Of a DNA stretch of 9,806 nucleotides, positions 7,171-9,806 are shown in pieces (positions within the stretch are counted from its first letter, which is position 1; every line of letters starts with the position of its first letter). A program made the translations under genes and the position numbers. This DNA comes from an uncultured Ellagibacter sp. (GTDB lineage Bacteria > Actinomycetota > Coriobacteriia > Coriobacteriales > Eggerthellaceae). The stretch spans positions 1 to 9,806 of the forward strand of contig CAKTSW010000032.1 in the NCBI GenBank assembly GCA_934613165.1, read 5' to 3'. The notes under the pieces were generated by a model that was not told the DNA's origin, searched no databases, and worked only from the letters and a program-made list of their open reading frames with translations.

Positions 7171-8133
7171 ATGATCATCGAAATGTTGAAAGCCCTGCTC
7201 GAGGGCATTGTCGAAGGCATCACTGAATGGCTGCCCATCTCGTCGACCGGGCACATGATCCTTATCGACGAATTCGTGAAGCTACAGGTGTCCGATCAGT
7301 TCCTCGCTTTGTTTCTTGTAGTTATCCAGATCGGCGCGATCCTTGCCGTCATCATCATGTACTTCCACAAGCTCAATCCGTTCAGCTCCAAGAAGACGCC
7401 CGCGCAGCGCAAGAGCACGTGGCGATTGTGGGGCATGGTCGTTGTCGGATGCATCCCCGCGGCTATCGTCGGGTTCGCGCTCGACGATTGGGTGAACGAG
7501 CATTTTTACAATAAGGTATGCGTCGCCGCGATGCTCATCCTGTACGGCGTCGTCTTCATCGTGCTTGAGCGCCGCAACCGCCGCCGTTTCCAGGAGGCTC
7601 GTGCGGGCCTTGCGATTTCCGGCGAGCGCCCGCGCGGCAAGCACGCCCGAGTCGCCGCAGCGCCCGTATCGAGCGACGAGCTCGACGCCCGTGCGGAGGA
7701 GCAGCTGTTCAAGATCACCGACGTCGACGACATCGACTGGAAGACCGCGCTCAAGATCGGCCTGTTCCAAGTGCTCGCCATCATCCCGGGAACGAGCCGC
7801 TCGGGCGCCACGATCATCGGCGGCATGCTCACGGGATGCTCGCGAACCGCGGCGGCGGAATTCACGTTCTTCCTGGCGATTCCCGTCATGCTCGGCTGGG
7901 GCGCGGTGAAGACGGCGAAGTTCGTCCTTGCCGGACTGACCATGACCACGACCGAAATCGCCGTGCTTGTCGTGGGCGTCGTGTCCGCGTTCGTCATGTC
8001 GATCATCTCGATCAAGTTCCTCATGGGCTACATCAAGAAGAACGATTTCACGGCGTTCGGCATCTACCGCATCATCGTGGGCGTTCTCGTTATCGCGTAC
8101 TTCGCTTTCGAGACCATGGGCATGCTGCCGTAG
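7171..8133 (+). CDS. uppP: Undecaprenyl-diphosphate phosphatase
   Basis: UppP (BacA) is a polytopic membrane enzyme that dephosphorylates undecaprenyl diphosphate (EC 3.6.1.27), recycling the carrier for peptidoglycan and other wall polymers; high dosage confers bacitracin tolerance in many bacteria. The product shows several hydrophobic membrane segments and both signature motifs: EGIVEGITEWLPISSTGH (Glu15, Glu19, Ser24, Ser25, His28) and PGTSRSGATI with Arg210. The 320 residues exceed the usual 270-280 because of a long polar, Arg-rich cytoplasmic loop at about residues 132-190. An ATG at 7138 would add 11 polar residues; ATG 7171 gives the typical family N terminus MIIEMLKALLEG, so I prefer it although neither start has a clear Shine-Dalgarno. 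The next gene starts 5 bp after the stop, suggesting co-transcription. Confidence 0.94.
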   Translation: MIIEMLKALLEGIVEGITEWLPISSTGHMILIDEFVKLQVSDQFLALFLVVIQIGAILAVIIMYFHKLNPFSSKKTPAQRKSTWRLWGMVVVGCIPAAIVGFALDDWVNEHFYNKVCVAAMLILYGVVFIVLERRNRRRFQEARAGLAISGERPRGKHARVAAAPVSSDELDARAEEQLFKITDVDDIDWKTALKIGLFQVLAIIPGTSRSGATIIGGMLTGCSRTAAAEFTFFLAIPVMLGWGAVKTAKFVLAGLTMTTTEIAVLVVGVVSAFVMSIISIKFLMGYIKKNDFTAFGIYRIIVGVLVIAYFAFETMGMLP

Positions 8134-8138
8134 CGCCG

Positions 8139-8459
8139 ATGACCGCCGTTTTCCCGAAAGTGTCGTACGCCCCGAAGCTTGCAGATTACATGTGCAAGAA
8201 AGGTTGGCGCCATATCGCGATCGAAAGCGCGAGTTCGTGCGGCTGTTGCGTCGATTTGGCAGAGGTCGCCACGCGTTTCGTCGACGACAAGGCGGCAGAG
8301 AAGCTGCGCTCCAAAGGATACGTCGAGCTTAAAGGCGAGATGGGCAGCGTTCTCGTGGCGCGCGGCATGGACTACGACGACGAGGTCGAGCTTGGGCTCC
8401 GTAGCTTCTTCGGCGCGAAGGACATCACCGTAAGCGGCATTCGGACGTGGAGCCTGTAA
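8139..8459 (+). CDS. Small cysteine-rich CC-motif protein of unknown function
   Basis: This 106-residue protein has four cysteines: Cys19 and a Cys34-Gly-Cys36-Cys37 cluster in ESASSCGCCVDLAEV. The rest is a compact mixed alpha/beta pattern (VATRFVDDKAAEKLRSKGY, then GSVLVARGMDYDDEVELGLR, FFGAKDITVSGIR) with no signal peptide or membrane segment, so it should be cytosolic. The layout recalls small CC-motif (seleno)protein families in anaerobes, in which one Cys of the pair can be selenocysteine; that resemblance is from memory and not verified. Metal, cluster or thiol redox chemistry is possible, but no function is established. ATG 8139 lies 5 bp after the uppP stop with no clear Shine-Dalgarno, which suggests translational coupling; GTG 8160 is an alternative start. 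The gene is probably real because of its compact domain-like composition and tight spacing. Confidence 0.75.
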   Translation: MTAVFPKVSYAPKLADYMCKKGWRHIAIESASSCGCCVDLAEVATRFVDDKAAEKLRSKGYVELKGEMGSVLVARGMDYDDEVELGLRSFFGAKDITVSGIRTWSL

Positions 8460-8589
8460 GGAGCCGTAAAAACTTTCGCATGCGCAACCAACGTGGAGAA
8501 GCCCGAGCGGAGACCGACGTTTTCCGGCCAAGTTGGCCAGCGGCGCGCAATTAGGCGAGAAGGCTGATTGCGCGGAACGAGGTCGTCGG
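8460..8589. other. Convergent intergenic region with inverted repeats
   Basis: The 130 bp between the CC-motif gene and the converging ArsC-like gene contain GGCCAA-G-TTGGCC (8526-8538) and a longer pair, CGCGCAAT (8544-8551) with ATTGCGCG (8567-8574) around a 15-nt loop. AACGT (8490-8494) and ACGTT (8517-8521) also form a short inverted pair. No T-run follows the stems on either strand, so bidirectional terminator function is only a possibility. No gene is seen. Confidence 0.45.
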
Positions 8590-8952
8590 TTACAAACCAA
8601 ACGCTTCCGACCAGGAGGCCTCCTTGAACCCCGGAATCGCGAAATCGTCGCCTATGAGCAACGGACGCTTCACGAGCATACCGTCGGTCGCGAGCAATTC
8701 GAAGCATTCGGCGTCGCTCATTCCGGCGTCGAGCTTCGCCTTGATGCCGAGTTCTCGATACTTCATGCCCGACGTGTTGAAGAGACGCCGTAGCGGAAGC
8801 TTCGAAAGCGCATGGTACTCGGCGAGCTCGGCTGCCGTGGGGTTGTCCGCCACGATGTCGCGATCGGCATAGTCGATGCCGTGCTCGTCGAGCCATTTCT
8901 TCGCCTTCTTGCATGTCGAGCACTTCGGGTATTCAAGAAACAGTACGGTCAT
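8590..8952 (-). CDS. ArsC/Spx/MgsR-family thioredoxin-fold protein
   Basis: The 120-residue protein begins FLEYPKCSTCKKAKKWLDEHGI, the CxxC active site (Cys11, Cys14) of the ArsC-like branch of the thioredoxin fold. It continues with DRDIVADNPTAAEL, LPLRRLFNTSGMKYRELG, the KLDAGMSDAEC segment, and GMLVKRPLLIGDDFAIPGFKE. This is the pattern of the arsenate reductase-like family (Spx, MgsR, YffB-type). Such proteins include true arsenate reductases, transcriptional regulators and thiol oxidoreductases. No ars operon is next to it, so arsenate reduction should not be assumed; a thiol-redox or Spx-like role is equally likely. AGGAGG on the - strand (complement of 8965-8970) lies 12 nt before the ATG. 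It is a single gene, convergent with the uppP unit. The C terminus stops soon after GFKEASW, the normal length for the family. Confidence 0.92.
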   Translation of the reverse strand: MTVLFLEYPKCSTCKKAKKWLDEHGIDYADRDIVADNPTAAELAEYHALSKLPLRRLFNTSGMKYRELGIKAKLDAGMSDAECFELLATDGMLVKRPLLIGDDFAIPGFKEASWSEAFGL

Positions 8953-9170
8953 GACGGCGAATCGCCTCCTCGTTTCTAAACAACTTATCGGAGTGTATCA
9001 TTGATGCGTCGGCCTAGGAATCGATGCCGAAGTTTTATGGAACGACCGAGGCCACGACGGCTTCCTTCTTGGCTGGTCGACAAGGCTTCTTTGTTCTTGT
9101 TGAATATTTAGCGATAATAAAGATTATGTAAACTCATATATTTGGGAAGTGTAGGCGCGCCTTCGGGTTG

Positions 9171-9192
9171 ATTGAATTCTCTTAGGTAAACG
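9171..9192 (+). repeat. 22-bp motif copy 1
   Basis: Reads ATTGAA-TTCTCTT-AGGTAAACG on the + strand. It shares ATTGAA, a 7-nt spacer and AGGTAAACG with the three copies to its right. Its AGGTAAACG (9184-9192) forms a perfect 9-bp inverted pair with CGTTTACCT at 9212-9220. Confidence 0.6.
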
Positions 9193-9211
9193 TTTGTGCA
9201 GACAGGAAGCT

Positions 9212-9233
9212 CGTTTACCTCTACCCCTTCAAA
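9212..9233 (-). repeat. 22-bp motif copy 2 (inverted)
   Basis: On the - strand it reads TTTGAA-GGGGTAG-AGGTAAACG. On the + strand the 29 bp from 9212 match those from 9255 at 22 of 29 positions, so copies 2 and 3 are diverged direct repeats 43 bp apart. Confidence 0.6.
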
Positions 9234-9254
9234 ATCCTGGTCCCGTTTTCGAGG

Positions 9255-9276
9255 CGTTTACCTCCACTCTTGCAAT
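9255..9276 (-). repeat. 22-bp motif copy 3 (inverted)
   Basis: On the - strand it reads ATTGCA-AGAGTGG-AGGTAAACG. It matches copy 4 at 18 of 22 positions in opposite orientation, so the two bound a 119-bp segment as imperfect terminal inverted repeats. Confidence 0.65.
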
Positions 9277-9285
9277 TTCGTGGTT

Positions 9286-9322
9286 CGCGTCGCGTCTATG
9301 TGTAGACGGCGCCGTCGACGCG
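9286..9322 (+). repeat. Strong hairpin between motif copies 3 and 4
   Basis: CGCGTCG (9286-9292) pairs with CGACGCG (9316-9322), and inside it CGTCTA (9293-9298) pairs with TAGACG (9303-9308) around a TGTG loop. This gives 13 bp of stem with a 7-nt bulge, GCGCCGT, on the right. No T-run follows on either strand. Confidence 0.6.
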
Positions 9323-9351
9323 CAACACCAGCTCAGACCCGGTAAAGGCCG

Positions 9352-9373
9352 ATTGAAAGAGTGCAGGTAAATT
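9352..9373 (+). repeat. 22-bp motif copy 4, next to the transposase end
   Basis: Reads ATTGAA-AGAGTGC-AGGTAAATT on the + strand and lies 19 bp beyond the stop codon of the IS30 transposase. That is where the terminal inverted repeat of an IS30-type element would be expected, so this copy is the best candidate for the left end of the IS. This is an inference; the other end is outside the window. Confidence 0.55.
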
Positions 9374-9392
9374 TTCGGGCGGCGCTATCGGC

Positions 9393-9806
9393 CTATGGGC
9401 GCGCTATCGCGTGCGGGACCAGGTGCGGCGTGAGGTTCACCTCCTTGGGGTCTATCCTCTCGACCCCGTAGGCGTCGAGGACCCCGGGCGGGAGCACGAG
9501 CCGGGCCATCTCGATCGGGGCCATCCATCCCATGCTGCCCCGCAGGTAGCTGTTCACGTGGCTCATGCAGGCGGCCATGTCGCGGCGCGTCAGCGCGTCG
9601 AAGTTCGTCTTGCCCTTGGGGAGGATCCTGCGCAGCTCCTCGTGGCATCGCTCGGCGCGGGCCTTCTGCTGGCTCTGCAGCGGGTCGCAGAAGTAGAGGC
9701 TCAGCCGCTTCACCCCGTTCCTGCCGTGCTCTATCCGCTCGACGTCGCTGAACTCCGTGCCCCGGTCGGTGACGACCAGGCCGAACATCTGGGAGAACCT
9801 CGGCCC
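9393..9806 (-). CDS. IS30-family transposase, C-terminal part (5' end outside window)
   Basis: The - strand frame enters from the right edge, so the protein start, the N-terminal DNA-binding domain and the first catalytic Asp are outside the window. What remains is the C-terminal half of the DDE catalytic domain: RFSQMFGLVVTDRGTEFSD contains the second Asp (family pattern TDNGSEF), and QQKARAERCHEELRRILPKG contains the catalytic Glu (family pattern KGxxENxHxxIRR-PKG). The typical IS30 segment FDALTRRDMAACMSHVNSYLRGSMGWMAP-E follows, then a tail ending at TAG 9393-9395. The visible part has no frameshift or internal stop, so the element may be active. The ATG at 9788 is internal, because homology continues upstream of it to the window edge. 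Confidence 0.9.
   Translation of the reverse strand, partial: GPRFSQMFGLVVTDRGTEFSDVERIEHGRNGVKRLSLYFCDPLQSQQKARAERCHEELRRILPKGKTNFDALTRRDMAACMSHVNSYLRGSMGWMAPIEMARLVLPPGVLDAYGVERIDPKEVNLTPHLVPHAIARP

Larger units (their letters stand above)
8953..9392. other. Gene-free region between the ArsC-like gene and the IS30 transposase
   Basis: No convincing ORF lies in this 440-bp stretch on either strand. It is less GC-rich than the rest, with an AT-rich patch at about 9090-9150. It then carries four copies of a 22-bp motif (9171, 9212, 9255, 9352) and a hairpin (9286-9322), annotated separately. Weak promoter-like pairs exist in the AT-rich patch (TTGTTC 9091 with GATAAT 9113 rightward), but no gene follows them. 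Confidence 0.6.
9352..9806 (-). mobile_element. IS30-family insertion sequence, partial, left boundary approximate
   Basis: The transposase gene plus the adjacent 22-bp motif copy at 9352-9373 define the probable left portion of an IS30-type element that continues beyond the right edge. I could not identify a target-site duplication, and the boundary could lie further left because similar motifs occur at 9255, 9212 and 9171. Confidence 0.55.

Noticed and set aside
8590..8952. Calling the ArsC-like protein an arsenate reductase of an arsenic resistance operon
   Set aside because: No arsR, arsB or acr3 gene is adjacent, and the family includes Spx-type regulators and other thiol proteins.
9171..9373. 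The four motif copies as a CRISPR array
   Set aside because: The copies are in mixed orientation, the spacing is irregular (19, 21 and 75 bp between copies), the repeats diverge and no cas gene is present.

Overview
The window reads as a chromosomal segment from a GC-rich, probably anaerobic actinobacterium. Protein style, the gut-anaerobe type radical SAM/SPASM enzyme and the IS30 type suggest class Coriobacteriia (Eggerthella/Gordonibacter-like). That assignment is an inference from composition and protein style, not from a database match.

Positions 1-6981 hold most of a histidine biosynthesis operon, all on the + strand: hisD (5' end outside the window), hisC, hisB, hisH, hisA, hisF, a radical SAM/SPASM gene, then hisI. 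Neighbours overlap by 8 bp or lie 16-63 bp apart. HisI, HisA, HisH/HisF, HisB, HisC and HisD cover the pathway from phosphoribosyl-AMP to histidine. hisG, hisE and histidinol-phosphate phosphatase are not seen here. Two things break the standard picture. hisH carries an in-frame extra segment of about 50 codons built around a perfect 25-bp palindrome, which looks like a palindromic repeat element inserted into a coding gene. A complete radical SAM/SPASM enzyme with no visible precursor peptide sits between hisF and hisI.

Positions 6982-8459 hold an intergenic region with a probable promoter, then uppP (undecaprenyl-diphosphate phosphatase, cell-wall lipid carrier recycling) and, 5 bp downstream, a 106-residue protein with a Cys-Gly-Cys-Cys motif. 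Convergent to these on the - strand is an ArsC/Spx-type thioredoxin-fold protein (8590-8952); the 130-bp gap between them holds two inverted repeats.

Positions 8953-9392 contain no gene. The stretch has an AT-rich patch and four copies of a 22-bp motif (TTGAA-N7-AGGTAAACG) in + - - + order; the last two flank a strong hairpin. From 9393 to the right edge runs the C-terminal part of an IS30-family transposase on the - strand. The motif copies are most simply explained as IS ends or transposase sites, possibly with a MITE-like relic.
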